Source: Auriscalpium vulgare
Taxonomy: Eukaryota > Basidiomycota > Agaricomycetes > Russulales > Auriscalpiaceae
Assembly (NCBI GenBank): GCA_019915015.1
Contig: JAHBBC010000001.1
Span: forward strand, 3,348,001 to 3,412,000
Direction: 5' to 3'
DNA length: 64,000 nucleotides
Shown: positions 12,860 to 24,773 of the stretch, one piece after another
Position numbering within the stretch: position 1 is the first letter of the stretch
Layout of the letters: every line of letters starts with the position of its first letter
Notes under the pieces: generated by a model
Databases searched by the model: none
The model's input: the letters and a program-made list of their open reading frames with translations, nothing else
Told to the model about the DNA's origin: nothing
Program-made: the position numbers and the translations under genes

Positions 12860-12991
12860 GTTGGAGGAGCGTGCGGTGAAGAGGGCCACGGTGGCGAGGG
12901 TTCGGTGACGAGGAGCGAGAGGCGATAGGCGGGCCACGCACTGCCTGCAGCGTCAGCCCGAAACAAGGCGCGCGTGTCTTGCTCTCGACAC

Positions 12992-13048
12992 GCATCTCCC
13001 GAGCATTATTTAATATTCATCTCCCCGTGAGCATCTCGAGCATTATTT
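12992..13048. repeat. Direct repeat of GCATCTC..GAGCATTATTT
   Basis: Two copies, 20 bp and 18 bp (the second lacks CC), 39 bp apart, about 130-190 bp upstream of the CUE-gene start. Possibly a paired regulatory site; function unknown. Confidence 0.45.
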
Positions 13049-13503
13049 GGAGCAACATTATGCATTGCACATGCATCCAAGATCAACCTCGTCCTCGACT
13101 CTTGGCGGTCTAGGTTTCTGTGCGTGGATTCGTGCAGATACTTCCTTGCCTCTTCCTAGGTGCGCCGCACATCCGCCAAAGTTCGTGTGGCACGATTATC
13201 ATATAGTTGTGAGCGAGCCTTATCTGGGCGTTGAAGAAACAAGGATGCATGTGCACTCGGCGAGAGCCAGGTGTGTTGACCTTCGCGGATGCCAATCACT
13301 TCAGAAGCGTCGCCGTCGACGTTAGGACTACGTACACTGTCATACGTACGGGCTGCTTGACAATATGCGCGCTGATGAAACTAAAGGACAATGGCCCGCA
13401 GGTCGTTAGGCGCGCACATTGTGAGCGTGGGAACGACGCGTCGCTGTCGTCAACAGCGCCGAAGGACAATAGCCGCCATTTGTTACGCCTGCATTCGCTC
13501 GAC

Positions 13504-13510
13504 TATAAAA
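13504..13510 (+). promoter_or_regulatory. TATA box of the AA14 gene
   Basis: TATAAAA, 135 bp upstream of the AA14 start codon and in an otherwise G+C-rich stretch. Confidence 0.5.
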
Positions 13511-13644
13511 CACACCGCCGACCACAGGATGGCCACCATAGATCTGCCTTCAGCACAGGCTCCTCCACCCTATCTCTTTTTCCCGGGCATCAGTCTCATC
13601 CTTTACGACAAGTGCCAGCTGGATTGGCCGCCTAATATCTCAAC

Positions 13645-15415
13645 ATGCTATCCACCATTTTCTTCTTCGCAGCCGCTCTTATAGGATATCTGCCTCTTGC
13701 TGCGGGCCATGCTTGTGAGCTCAGCTCCCACTATCCTTGCTTTCCCTCTTGACACACCTTCCAGCGATATGGCACCCCAGCATGTGGGGCTTTAATGTCA
13801 CCCAACAGACCTTCTCATACGACAATCGGCCCGTTGCGCCGCTCACCAACTTCACCTTCCAGCAATGGTGGTTTCATGGCCACCTGGATTTCCCGCCTCA
13901 CCCGGAGGACGTCTTCGAGCTCCCTGCGGGTCAAAACGTGACCACCCAGATCGGCTGCAACAAAGGCGCGACTGACTTCTTCGCGTCCTCGGAGGGCGGA
14001 GACATTCGCAGCGGCAACGACCCCTGCCCCGGCAGCCCGACGGCCGAGTATCACACCTCGGGCATCGACGACGTCAAGGGCTGTGCGCTTGCGATCGCAT
14101 ACAAGAGCGACGTCAACGATGTCAAGCCGGAGGACTTTACGGTTTTTAGCGTCAACCAGACGTGCGTTTTCTACCGCTTCACCGATTTCGCGGTCCCCGC
14201 GCGCATGCCGCCTTGCCCCGATGGCAAGTGCATATGCGCGTGGTTCTGGATCCACTCCCCGGACAGCGGTGGCGAGCAGAGTCCGTTTATTCATTTGCTG
14301 CTGCCGTCGCAATACTGACAATCATCCGTGCAGATTATATGAATGGGTTTCAGTGCAACGTCGTGAACTCGACGTCGAACGTGGCCCTTGCGACGCCTCA
14401 AGTTCCCCGCCGGTGTGGTGTGGACTCGCAGTTCAAGCAAGAGAAGAGCACACCTGTTCCCGGAAATTGTACATATGGTGCGAAGAATCCCTTCTACTGG
14501 TTCCAGGCCGAGCAGAACAACGTACGCCCTTCCCTCGACTCTGCACACCTTATTTTGATGTTGAGCCGTTCTCCGCAGATGTTGGAAGGCACATTTGCAC
14601 CGCCGTTCTACACCGACCTTTACAATTTCCTTGACGGCCCGCAAGATGACATTTTCGTGGACTCGTACGCCTCAATACCTTCTCCCAACGCGAACCAGAC
14701 ACAGCTACCTGCCCTGAGGAATCTGAAGGCTTTGAAGCTGCCCAACGCATCGCTCCTTCCAGCCAGTGTCGTGTCCAGTGCAGAGGCACCGCAGGCAACT
14801 TCAGAGTCGTCTGCGACTACGTCCTCTTCGCTCGCGACCGCCATTTCATCCAGTGCCCCTTCGTCGTCGTCCTCCTCCATTGGTAGCTCGTCTTCACTGC
14901 CCGCCAGCTCGTCTTCACTGCCCGCCAGCCCGTCTTCACTACCCGCCAGCTCGTCTCCATCCGCCCTGACATCGTCAGCTGCCACGCCTCTTCCGACCGA
15001 GACCGTGTTTAGGTTCGTGACGGTCGTCGTCGCTTCGCCTTCAGCATCGTCCGCCGCTCCCGCGGCCTCGCCATCCATCCTTGCTCTCAACCCTGGTGAC
15101 TCAGACGTACCGGCGAACACGACCCAGTCTCTGGTGGCTGCGAATGTAGGCCAACTGCTGGATGTAACGGACGATGGCAATGCAAATAATGCAACTACGG
15201 ACTCCGCTCCTGCTCAGAAATGGTATGACTTGCGTCTTCTAGCGTGTCACCGTGTACTGATAGATGGTCTCAGCCGCAGCAAAGTCAAGGCACTTGACGC
15301 TACTGGGCCAGACGGGAGCACGGTGAAGCGGTCGTTCATGGAGCGCTTGGGGGTGGGTACGTACGAGCGCAAGCGGGAGATGCATAGGAAGGGTCTAGGC
15401 GGGCTTTGGTGGTGA
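13645..15415 (+). CDS. AA14 lytic polysaccharide monooxygenase with Ser-rich tail
   Basis: Secreted copper monooxygenase of the AA14 type; characterised members attack xylan bound to cellulose. The signal peptide ([20 protein letters not shown]) ends so that the mature protein starts [14 protein letters not shown], exposing the His1 copper ligand; the first intron falls right after this His-Ala. The catalytic domain carries conserved-looking [45 protein letters not shown] and MNGFQC. It ends near 14740, followed by about 180 residues of Ser/Ala/Pro-rich sequence with tandem SSSLPAS-type repeats and a basic C-terminal end ([16 protein letters not shown]). Five exons, about 515 residues. No CBM1 is present. 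Family assignment is from recalled AA14 features; AA9 and AA10 do not fit. Confidence 0.85.
14884..14957 (+). repeat. 21-bp tandem repeat in the AA14 Ser-rich tail
   Basis: About three and a half copies of a unit like AGCTCGTCTTCACTGCCCGCC, in frame, encoding SSSLPAS. Copies differ by one or two bases. This type of repeat changes tail length readily between strains. Confidence 0.75.
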
Positions 15416-15755
15416 TTGTCTTCTCTTCCCCTTGCGGAACCTGAGCCGACTGCTGGTACATTCGGATTGTAAGAACTAAATGTTTATTTGTAGCATCTAG
15501 GTGTATAACTGTACTTTATCTTCGGCCCATGCACTGTGCCCTTTGACGGCGAGGCAGCTTGGCTCGGCTCTGAGTAAGATGACCTCTATCCTCTAGCCCT
15601 CCCCGAGGTGCGTTACAAACCGACCGCGCTCGCAGTCGCTGACTACGTGGGCTATCACGCCATACGTCACATGCATCGGGGATGGTGGACTATGGGCTGT
15701 GATATATAAAGAACGGATTCCCGCCGTGTCCACTACTTTCCCCGCAATCGACACC
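15416..15755. other. Intergenic region AA14 to AsaB-like gene
   Basis: 340 bp with a TATATAAA-type element near 15703-15710, about 50 bp upstream of the next start codon. Nothing else is recognised. Confidence 0.5.
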
Positions 15756-16712
15756 ATGTCCAGTGGCCAGCACTTCGTTGAAGCAGCTTTGCAGTACTTC
15801 GAACCGCCCGCTGACGGTTCCAAGCCGTTCCAAACTATCAATGCCGACCCAATCACCGGAAAGCGCGAGTCCAACTGGGTGTACATCAAGCACCCCGTGT
15901 CTATCGAGAACCTGCGCGGCAGGGAGTCCGAGGCGTCCCTCGACACCACCGGCTTCCAGTTCTTCCACTCCCCGCCGCAGCACAAAGCTTTCACGAACGA
16001 CGAGGAGATCGAGCGGGAGTACTATCCGGAAAGCATCGAGCTTATCAAGCAGATCACAGGAGCTAGCCGTGTAGTCTTGTTCGACCACAGTACGTCCAGC
16101 AGCCACTTGTCGTCGGACGCAATAAGCCTAACATACAGTTCCCCTTGCTAGCTATTCGGCGTCGGCGTCCAGGCGAGATCGACGATACCCCGCAGAAGCG
16201 GCAGCCCGTCGCAGGCGTCCACGTTGACCAGACGAGCGCATCCGCCATCGCGCGCGTGCACCGTCATCTCCCGCCTGCGGACGCGGACGCCCTGCTTCGC
16301 AGGCGTTTCCAGATCATCAACCTCTGGCGGCCGATCAGCCACACCGCAGAGGACTGGCCGCTCGCGCTGTGCGACTTCCGCAGCGTCGACAGGAAGCGCG
16401 ACCTGGTGCCCCTGACGCTCAAATACCCCGACCGCGACGGGGAGACGTTCGGGGTGAAGTTCAGCGAGGAACACCGTTGGAAGTATGTGAAGGGCTTGAC
16501 GCCCGAAGAGGGTGTTTTGATCAAGTGGTGAGTTCTCTAGGTCTGTGATTGTGCGGCCGCCGTATGGCTAATGGGATTTCAGCTATGATTCAGTCGAGGA
16601 TGGCAGTGTTGCTGTTCTCACCCCGCATACTGCTTTCGAGGACCCCACTTCGGATCCGGCTGCTCCCAAGCGCGAGTCGATAGAGTTGAGGGCGTTGGTT
16701 TTCTACGATTGA
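15756..16712 (+). CDS. AsaB/CmcJ-like oxygenase or methyltransferase-related protein
   Basis: About 278 residues, MSSGQHFVEAALQYF to ALVFYD. Characteristic strings of the fungal AsaB/CmcJ family are seen: WVYIKHPVSIENLRG, VVLFDHTIRRR (only after splicing with acceptor TTGCTAG), VHVDQTSASA, INLWRPI, LALCDFRSV and HRWKYVKGL. In this family, His residues after DHT and in VHVDQ are proposed metal ligands of a non-haem iron/2-oxoglutarate oxygenase. Members occur in aspirochlorine/asperfuranone-type clusters and many as stand-alone genes; no other biosynthetic gene is next to it here. Three exons; the last junction gives KCYDSVED. Substrate unknown. Confidence 0.82.
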
Positions 16713-18975
16713 TTCATTGAGGATACCGCACACCACATGTACATGTACTTTTGACATCACAATGAGTTGATCCCTCGACCTTCGGTTACCGGGGACTAGA
16801 ACATACGCATAGCAACATTGTTCTTCGATTGACGCACCACCGGAGGTAGAAATTCCACGAATTAGGCAGTACTTCAGGCACATATTGGTGTGCTCAGAGT
16901 GGCTAGGACGCTCTAGGACGTCCTTGCTGATATCGGGTTGACTGTGAACTTAGAAATGCAACAGTTACAGTAAGTAGTAGCGTCTGAAGTCATCATACAG
17001 CCACCAATGGACGCATAAAATGGATCCCAATCGACAAACTTATTGACTTAGACGACTCGCTCGCTGTGACTTGAAGTTCGCCTGCTGGTCTTGCGCGCGT
17101 TATTGGCACTCCTCCGTACCCACATCCTCCGAGTTGCGCCTTCTTTGTTCATACTTACATTGCGCGTGCTAAGCCCTGTTTAAGCGCATGGCGGGGCCCT
17201 GTTCGCGACGCTTCACTGACGTTCTGCCTTTCGAAAATGGAACCATGCATTAAATCTCGAAGGCATACTAAATGCACCTTTTTCTATGAACGTTTTAGTG
17301 GCTAAAGCTTTCTTCCTCGCACATAGATGAGAAGACGCTCCGCGAGCTTGACAGGGGCACAATTCTGAAGGCGGCTGATAAAAGTCAATCGGCCTCGAGC
17401 TGCCGGAAGCTCATGAGAGAAGGGTTCTAAGACTAGCTCACCGGGTTGCACGGCTGTCCGCCCTGAAGCGCTTCAATGCAAGCGGGAGGTCACGGCGAGC
17501 CGCGGCGACTCGAGGCAACTATGCAGGGGCCAAACCGTATGGGCGCAGGTTGATAGAGAGCTTGGCGTGTGGATGGAGGTGGACGAGGCCTTCGCTTGGT
17601 CGTGTGTACTTACGGGTACCTTGTGGCTGTATGGTGATGGGACCGATATCGACTGCTTGGATAGTAACTCTGGTTATGAGCCGTGAAACGCGTGGTGATG
17701 TTAGGAGAGACCTCTTCGGAGTCTTCCTATCTTGAGTGCGCCGCTGGTCATGAGCCGCAAGGTTAGCGTTCCCTGCGATTGAAACTTCCGGGCGCTAACG
17801 ATTATGTCAAACAACGCCATCACAACCTTTTGCAGAGCCATGATGTCTGGGAGAAGAGGAACATGCGGGATTTAGTCTCCGTGGCTGGCTGACCTTGGTA
17901 TCCTAGCTTCGGAACCGTGCATTGATTTGTCTGTGACAATGGCGCGGACGGCTGGGATTGTAGGCGACTCGAGCATGTGAAGAACGAAAGCGAGGATCAT
18001 GTCAGGGGTGAGTGTCTTCGTCGTAAGCGGTTCCAAAGGAGAACAATGGTAACATTAGCAATAGACGCATCGCACGGTGATTCCCTTTGAATACATCTGT
18101 CTGATTCTTGTTATGGGCGGCGTCGATACGAAGCAACAGTTGCAGGGTTTCATGTACAAGTCAACGGTTCTGTTGTGGATGTCGCCGAGCCCGTTCCGGG
18201 CCGTTCGGAGGTGAGGAGGGTGAGGCGGGGAGAGAGCGCACGAAGATGGCCAAAGCGCCGCCGCTTGGTCGGACGTGTGTGATTTGTGCGCACGAAGACG
18301 AGCCTTTCACGTCACGCTGTGCCTGCTCGATGATGCCCTTCATGCAGGTTCAAGTGGGCGTTTACGGGTCTTTCACGGGGATATTGACCGATCAGAGAGA
18401 TGTACTGCGGCGAAGTTACTCACCGTGGCAGAGATCATCACGTCGGGCGCCGGTAGCAATGCGTTGCATAGAAGAATAAAGCACGGTGGGTGCCTGGCAA
18501 ATTGCGGTTTCAGCGCAATGGCGGCGTCGCTACGTGAGTGAGGCCTGTGAGGTGCCGAGTTCAATAACAGTGTCGATGGCAGTGCCCATAAGAACGGAGA
18601 CAGCGGCGCAGCGAGCACCGGAGCGCATGAGGCGAGCAGCGGCCTGAATATGGTGGAGGGGCCACGGGCAGAGAACGGCGGGGGTGTAGACATTGATGAA
18701 CAGTAGATCAGATGATGCACAGCCGTGCTGGAGGGGGAGGCCTGTCGAGGAGACGGGCGTGTGGACTCGGCGAGAGGGTCGCGGAGGATGAGGGCAGCGG
18801 CGGGGTTCTGGAAAGCTGAGGGAGGCGATTGGGGGGCGAAGGCCGAGTGAAGCGTGAAGGGGCGGCGAGAAGAGCTCCCTCACGGCAAGGGCGCTTGGTT
18901 CGAGTTGGCGCCCGCGTTGGCCCTTCCCCGCACGTCTTCCCTCCTCCTCTCTCCTCTCCTCACGACACCCACAGC
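16713..18975. other. 2.3-kb region without a confident gene
   Basis: Longest gene-poor stretch of the left half. On the minus strand, 18530-18883 is open and encodes a peptide-like string (YTPAVLCPWPLHHIQ, then SGARCAAVSVLMGTAID), but I could not join it to other exons or to a family. 18108-18479 on the plus strand is also open without recognisable content. It may hold a decayed gene or a lineage-specific intron-rich gene. Confidence 0.4.
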
Positions 18976-20618
18976 ATGCCCGCCACCGACTCCCCCGCGC
19001 ACCTCAAAGGCTCCCTCTCCCGCATCCTCCGTCTCTTCCTCTCCCGCAGGCGCACCACCGTGCGGTACGTCTTTTCTCCTCCACGCGCCACAAAGGCCGT
19101 TCCAGCGCGATACCGCACCACCCGAGCGGTCGTGGCGGGAGACGGCCACCCACTCGGACACCAGACTGACGCTCTCCTTGCAGACACCACCCGCGTCCGA
19201 AAATCACGTTCGTCAACCCTCGCGCCCTCGACCACACCCGCCTTCCCATCGAGATATGGCTCCTCATCATTCGCGAAGCGACATACTTGTCACCCGACCC
19301 ATTGGACACCGGCGACGACCTTTCTTTTCTACAAACAAGATCACTGCGCCTCACTGCCTACCAAGCCTCCATGCACATGAAGCACTCGCTTTCACTCGTC
19401 AGCAAGCGGTGGGGCGCCCTCGTCAAGCCCTACCTGTACGAGTTCGTGTGGATCAGCCGCTCGGTACAAGCAAAGGCCCTTGCGCACACCCTACTCATAG
19501 AATTCGTCGACGGACGGGGATCCAGCGGCCGGTTCGTGCGGCGTTTGCACATCGAAACCCCCATGCTCGAGCGCTGTTCGCCCGCCGACCTGCAAACCAT
19601 CCTGGAGTACTCCCCGCAGCTAGCCGTTTACGCCGACCACCATTCCATCCAGCGCAGTCGATACGACACCCCGATAGACCCTCGATGTAGCCCAGAAAGG
19701 CTCCTTTCCCTTTTGGCGCATCCCAAGAACGAACTTCGGAGGCTATCTTGGACGAGCTACGACGATGTGCCGTTCATCCAAAGGATGTATCCTCTCCAGG
19801 ATATGCGCACACGGCATCTCGAGTACCTCGAATTGTCCTCCTGCTCCCCGACCTTCTCCGCCCTCTTTTCCGATTCCCCCGACCTCGCTGCCCTTGCCGC
19901 CATGGATGTGCGCCTTCCGGAGCTCAAGAGCCTCAAGGTGACGCTCGACAACAACATGTTCGCAGTGCTCGCGTCATGGGAAATGCCCTCCCTGCTCCAT
20001 CTGTCTGTCGTGTCCGCCGACTTCAGCTACACCGGCGCGGGTTTCTACCGGTTCTTTGACGCCCACGGCAAGGCGCTCCGCCAGCTCGAGCTCGGACATT
20101 CCTCCTCCCTCATCGAGAAGCATTATCTCACAACGCCGCAACATCTTGCACGGCGACTTCCAACCGACGAGCGGTTCTCACTGGCGCGGTGGTGCCCGAA
20201 CCTCCGCGAGCTCATCTGCTCGGCGGACGCAGAGTGGCACTGGGAATCCCCGGATTGGATCGCGCCCCATGTGCTCCTGCCCTGCCATCCGCGCCTGGAA
20301 ATGATTGCCATCCGGGATATCGATGCGCGCATCGTGGACGCGCTCGACATGTCGGCGGCCTCCGACGCCGCGTTCTTCCCCTTGTTCGAGCAGATGGCAT
20401 CGCTTCTCCGGCGAGAGGCGTTCCCGTGCCTCAAGTACGTGCGCGACATGAGCGTCGAATCCAGCCGCATGCGCAACGAGCGCCCGCTCCCGGCGGTGAT
20501 CGATTTCTGGACGCGCGTGTTGGTGGAGTGCAAGGTCAATCGGGTGTGGTTGGAGGACCACGCGGGCATGAACATCACGGCGCGCAGTCTCAAGCGAGCC
20601 ACTCTCCTTTCGCATTGA
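18976..20618 (+). CDS. F-box protein
   Basis: About 507 residues. Exon 1 encodes MPATDSPAHLKG... with a basic stretch; a 119-nt intron (19065-19183) joins it to the long second exon. Right after the junction is RLPIEIWLLIIREATYL, which matches an F-box helix; SLVSKRWGALVKPYLYE continues the F-box. The rest contains repeated Leu-rich strings (LEYLELSSC, LKSLKVTL, LLHLSVVS, LRQLELG) like the irregular LRR fold common in agaricomycete F-box proteins. Such proteins recruit substrates to SCF ubiquitin ligases via Skp1. The substrate is not predictable; agaricomycetes have large families of these. Confidence 0.78.
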
Positions 20619-21119
20619 ATTTTGTTTTTGGTCATTTTCTGAACCTGCATTCGCTCTCTGTATCCGATATCACTCTTGCCTCCCCGCATGTTTCCCTCTC
20701 TTGCTTTTGTCGGTCACCTCCGTCGCCTCGTCGCCTCATTGCATGCATATGTTTTTTTGCACCTTCATTTCTTGCTGGTACATGACACTTATTTTATTCA
20801 GCTACCCCCTCGCGCTACACATTTTATATCCTGGTCGTGAGGCCGCTGGCATAGTAGGGTTCATAGTTTATTCTCCTGCAATCGATTGCATTTCGCGCGC
20901 GCTGAGGTCAGCAACTATATGAGTCGAGGGACGCGCCGCCTGCCAGTCAGGCAGTGTCATACGACGACGTTCCATCTTGCTTCCTGACCCCTCGGCTTGC
21001 CCTGGGCACATATTCTCACCTCTCCCAGGCGGGTGCTTGGTTCTTTCTTTCCCCCCTTGCGCTCTCTCGAAGATTCGTCGGCGTTTTGGCACAATTTGTA
21101 GTGTGTGTGGCCCGCTAGC
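20619..21119. other. Intergenic region F-box to phosducin-like gene
   Basis: 500 bp, T/C-rich, with no open structure that looks coding. Contains the 3' end of the F-box gene and the promoter of the next gene. Confidence 0.5.
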
Positions 21120-22278
21120 ATGGCAAGCGCAGCTCCAAGGCTCCTCTGCTATCCGCTCACTCTAACCCCATAGTACGGTGATCATCTCGAGCAACTCGTT
21201 CTCTCAGGACAGCTTTTCAATGGCGGGAGCCGTTCGTCCTCGCCCACGCGCTCCGCCTCGCCCGACGAGGCGAAATGGCCCGTCGACGACGACGACGCGG
21301 CGCTTTTCGACCCTGACCTCGCGGCAGAAAAGCACACCGCGGTGCAGCATGGCGACGAGTCGATCGGCATGGGCCCCGGGCGCACGGGCGTGAAGGGCGT
21401 CATCCGCGACCGCAACGAGGCTGCGGCGCGCGACCGCGACCAGCGCGCGCGCGACGCGGCGGAGCTCGCGCGCCGCATGGAGAAGGCGAGCCTCGGCGGC
21501 AAGACGTTCCTCGAGGAGGAGCGCGAGCGTGCGTGGGAGAAGGCCGCGCGGGAGGGCGTGCGCGTGCCGGGGGGCGTGCGCAAAGGGCGTTTTGGGCACT
21601 TGAGGGAGGTCGGGATGCGCGGCTTCGTGCCCGCCGTTGAGGAGGAGGATCGCAGCGTGTGGGTCGTGGTGCATATCTACGACGGGGTGAGTGGGATGTG
21701 TGCGCGTATCCGGCGGGGCTGATGAAGGTGTGGGCACAGTCGCTTGACAGGTGCGACACGCTCGACGACACGCTCGTCCGTCTCGCGCGCGCGCACCCCG
21801 AGACGAAGTTCATCCGCTGCCGCGCAGCCGCGATTGGCTTCGCGTCGACGCCGTCGACGTCCGCGCAGCGCGCGGCACGCGCGCCTGCGTCGACGTTCCT
21901 CTCGCGCTCGAGCAGAGCGCCGGGCAATGTGGAAGACGAGGACGACCCGTACGGCGACGATGTGGAGGAGAAGGGCGCAGACGACGAGGAAGAGGAGGAG
22001 GACAATGTCGACACAGACATGCTGCCAACGATGCTCGTGTACCGCGCTGGCGAGCTCGTCCACAATTGGGTGCGCGTGGACTGGGAGGCCGGGCAGGCGG
22101 GGATCGAGGATCTGCTACAACGGTGCGCCTCTTTCTTGTAGGCTGATAGCTAGAATGCTTATCCCCGGGGCTTTCGCGCAGGAATCATATTATACAGCCC
22201 GAGCGCGTGGGGAGCGATGACGTCGGGCTGGATGATGAGGACGAGCTGGTGTTCAGTCGCTGGGATGATGATTCCTGA
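21120..22278 (+). CDS. Phosducin-like protein
   Basis: Thioredoxin-fold co-chaperone of G-protein beta-gamma assembly (PhLP/BDM-1 type). N-terminal helix LEQLVLSGQLF is a classic phosducin-like start, followed by an Arg/Glu-rich helix, GRFGHLREVGMRGF and the thioredoxin-like part VWVVVHIYDGSLDRCDTLD, PETKFIRCRAA, LPTMLVYRAGELVHNWVRVD. A 45-residue acidic insert (about 21935-22015) sits inside the fold. It ends FSRWDDDS. Frame and an in-frame TAG force an intron just upstream of TACGGTGAT. The best model is an initiator exon holding only the ATG (21120-21122) and a 51-nt GC-AG intron (21123-21173, donor GCAAGC). The alternative is initiation at the downstream ATG near 21369, which would lose the conserved N-terminal helix. 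Confidence 0.78.
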
Positions 22279-23282
22279 TTTTGCTTGCAGGTGTGCTTCC
22301 GTTTGCTGTACATATATCACTGATCCTTGCGAATATACACTGTATGTATACCGACTGCATGAAGAGATGCCTCTCAAATGACGCGTAAGCTTTGAAGACA
22401 TAATATTTGTACGACTGCGCTTTGGTGCTTGCTATCACGACTACGCAGACACCTTCTCTCGGAAACACTAGTCGAGTACTCAGATCAGCCTGTATTCTCC
22501 CTCGTAAGGAACACCCTCAACGGGCTCATCGAAGAACCCGTCGATATACGGCAGACCCTACGCTATAAGATACTAGCTGTGGCCGAGGAGCCTCCCTGCC
22601 AGTTTCCCTGCAGAGGCAATCGTTGTGCGAACCTACTGCTAAGGGTCGGACCATGCCCGCCGAACCATCGATATGGGTGGTCATGGTCGCAGGTGCTTGA
22701 CGGCATACACGATGATAAGTACGAGCCAAGGCCCTCACTAAAGCCGAAGGGCGACACCTCGGTCGAACCAGCGAGAAGTGCGGCGGCAACGCGCGATGAA
22801 TATCCAGGTGCTACATACACGCTGGCAATATTGACGAGCTGGACGACGGGCGGCCGATTGGAGCGAAGACTCCCCACGGTCACCCACAAGAACCCATGAC
22901 TGGACCCGGTGCAAGTCGGAACGCTTTGGCGAGCGCCCCCCGGCATGGGAACAGGTTACGGCGCGGTAGACGGTGGGCGGGGGATGAGGCGAACAGGGAG
23001 AAGGAGGCGGAGGTCCGTGGTGGTCGTCAGTGCGAGCGAGACGGAGGCGGGCGCGGGCGTCTAGAGGAAATGCGGGGTAAATGAATGGTCGGTTGTCGGC
23101 GAGGCGGCCGAGGCGGCGCTGGATGAAGTAATCCGGGTCCGGAACGGAGGCGTGCGGAGGGCCGCCAACCCTCCTTTGGCACATTACGGTGGTCAGAAGA
23201 CGCTATGCAGACACAATATAATCCACACGACGTTCGCCTCGTCTTCTCTTAGCCCCTTCGCCCCAGTCGTCCTCCGCCCGCC
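22279..23282. other. 1-kb intergenic region
   Basis: Open minus-strand frames at 22563-22946 and 22738-23184 include protein-like strings (DYFIQRRLGRLADNRPF; VVQLVNIASVYVAPG), which could be exons of a gene divergent from the carrier gene, but I recognise no family and cannot build a consistent model. Otherwise nothing is seen. Confidence 0.35.
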
Positions 23283-24773
23283 ATGTCCAGCCCTCTCCGA
23301 GACGCAGCTCCCCCTCTCCCGGCTGGTGAGAAGCTCCCTGCGCCTCCCAAGAAGAAGCAGCCGTATCCCTTCTGGTTAGGAGGTACGTCCGACACCTATT
23401 CCACATCGTCCATGCCTCATGTTGTTCGACCTTAGGTGTCGCCGCCACCATCGCTGCTTCGATAACCCAGTGAGCCCGATAGTACGTTCCTCGTGTGGGC
23501 GCGTCTTGACCCGCAGCGACCAGCCCGCTCGACCTCACAAAGGTCCGCCTGCAGGCCTCCGGCGACAAGCGCATGATTGAGTCCATGCGCAAGACCATCC
23601 GGACTGCAGGTGCCCCCCACTTGACTTGTACTTGCTCTCTGTCTCATAGGCGTCCCAGGCGTGCGCGGCATGTTCGACGGCATCACTGGGACGTGGCTGC
23701 GTCAGATGAGCTACTCGGTATGTCGCTTCTGGGCCTATGACGAGAGCAAGAAGATCGTTGGGGCCGGTCCGAATGCGCCTGCGTGGAAGCTCGCAGCGGC
23801 CGGGAGTATGGGTGCGTGCTGCTCGCAGCATGACTTGTTCGCGTGCTCATCGCGTCCGGCCTCGCAGCGGGAGGCATTGCTGGTTTTGTCGGCAACCCGG
23901 GCGGTGCGTGTTCTCCTTGGAACTTACGGCGCATTCATTGACTCCATGTCCGTTATCTCCTCCAGAGATCGTCATGGTAAACGCCTTGTGCTATCTAATC
24001 TCTCTCGATCGTGCTCAGATCTCCGCCAGGTCCGCATGCAAGGCGATTTTGCAAAGGCCCCAGAAAAGCGTTTCAATTACAAGCACGGCTTAGACGCGCT
24101 TTTCCGCGTGCGTGCTCTGCTCCGGGCATTGACAATTCGCGCTGAAGCGAATTTTGGATTTGTGGCGGCCAATTAGATGGTTCGGGAGGAGGGTCCTTCC
24201 TCACTTGCTCGGGGCGTCTACCCGAACGTGTTTCGTGCTATCCTGATGAATGCTAGTCAGCTTGCATCGTACGTCGCCTCCGAGCCATTGTTAAGTATCC
24301 GTCATGGCTAACGACGACACACTTCAGGTACGACTACTTCAAGGCCGAGTTGCTGAAAACGAAGTACTTTGACGACAATATTTACTGCCATTTCACCGCC
24401 AGTTTCGCAGCGGTCCGTCTTCGGCAGCGCTGTTAAATCCCGGAATGATGCTCACGTACACGCACAGGGTACCGTAGCGACCACCGTCTGCTCCCCTGCA
24501 GACGTACTGAAGGTACGCAAACCGTTTTTTTATGGAAACACGCAGCTCATATCCGAATTAACACAGAGCCGCATCATGAATGCGTCTGGCCCGGGATCGT
24601 CCTCGACTATGGCGGTCATCAGGCAGTCGCTGAAGACCGAGGGTCCCATGTTCATGTTCAAGGGCTGGCTGCCAGCATGGTCGCGGCTGCAGCCCACGAC
24701 TATCCTCATATTCCTCACGCTAGAACAGTTAAAGAATGTGGTGGACTGGACTAGAGGTGATACGCGTGGTTGA
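23283..24773 (+). CDS. DIC1: Mitochondrial dicarboxylate carrier (DIC1-like)
   Basis: Member of the mitochondrial carrier family in the inner membrane, about 300 residues, ten exons or so. Three signature repeats are visible after splicing: HPLDLTKVRLQ, NPGEIVMVRMQGD and CSPADVLKSRIM. The second lacks the usual Px[DE]xx[KR] lysine position in a way typical of dicarboxylate carriers (PGEIVMVR). FKGWLPAWSRLQPTTILIFLTLEQLK is close to yeast Dic1, which exchanges malate or succinate for phosphate. The N-terminus is Pro/Lys-rich (PPLPAGEKLPAPPKKK). The first PLDL junction uses acceptor GACCAG, not the earlier CGCAG, to keep HPLDL in frame. Substrate specificity is inferred from motif similarity. 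Confidence 0.87.

Larger units (their letters stand above)
12860..13644. other. Divergent promoter region between CUE and AA14 genes
   Basis: 785 bp shared upstream region. It holds an imperfect direct repeat (12992-13011 and 13031-13048, GCATCTC..GAGCATTATTT) near the CUE side and a TATA box near the AA14 side. No gene is seen inside. Confidence 0.55.

Noticed and set aside
12352..12966. Minus-strand frame of 204 codons over the CUE gene
   Set aside because: It is the unspliced readthrough of introns in a different frame; the CUE domain appears only in the spliced model.
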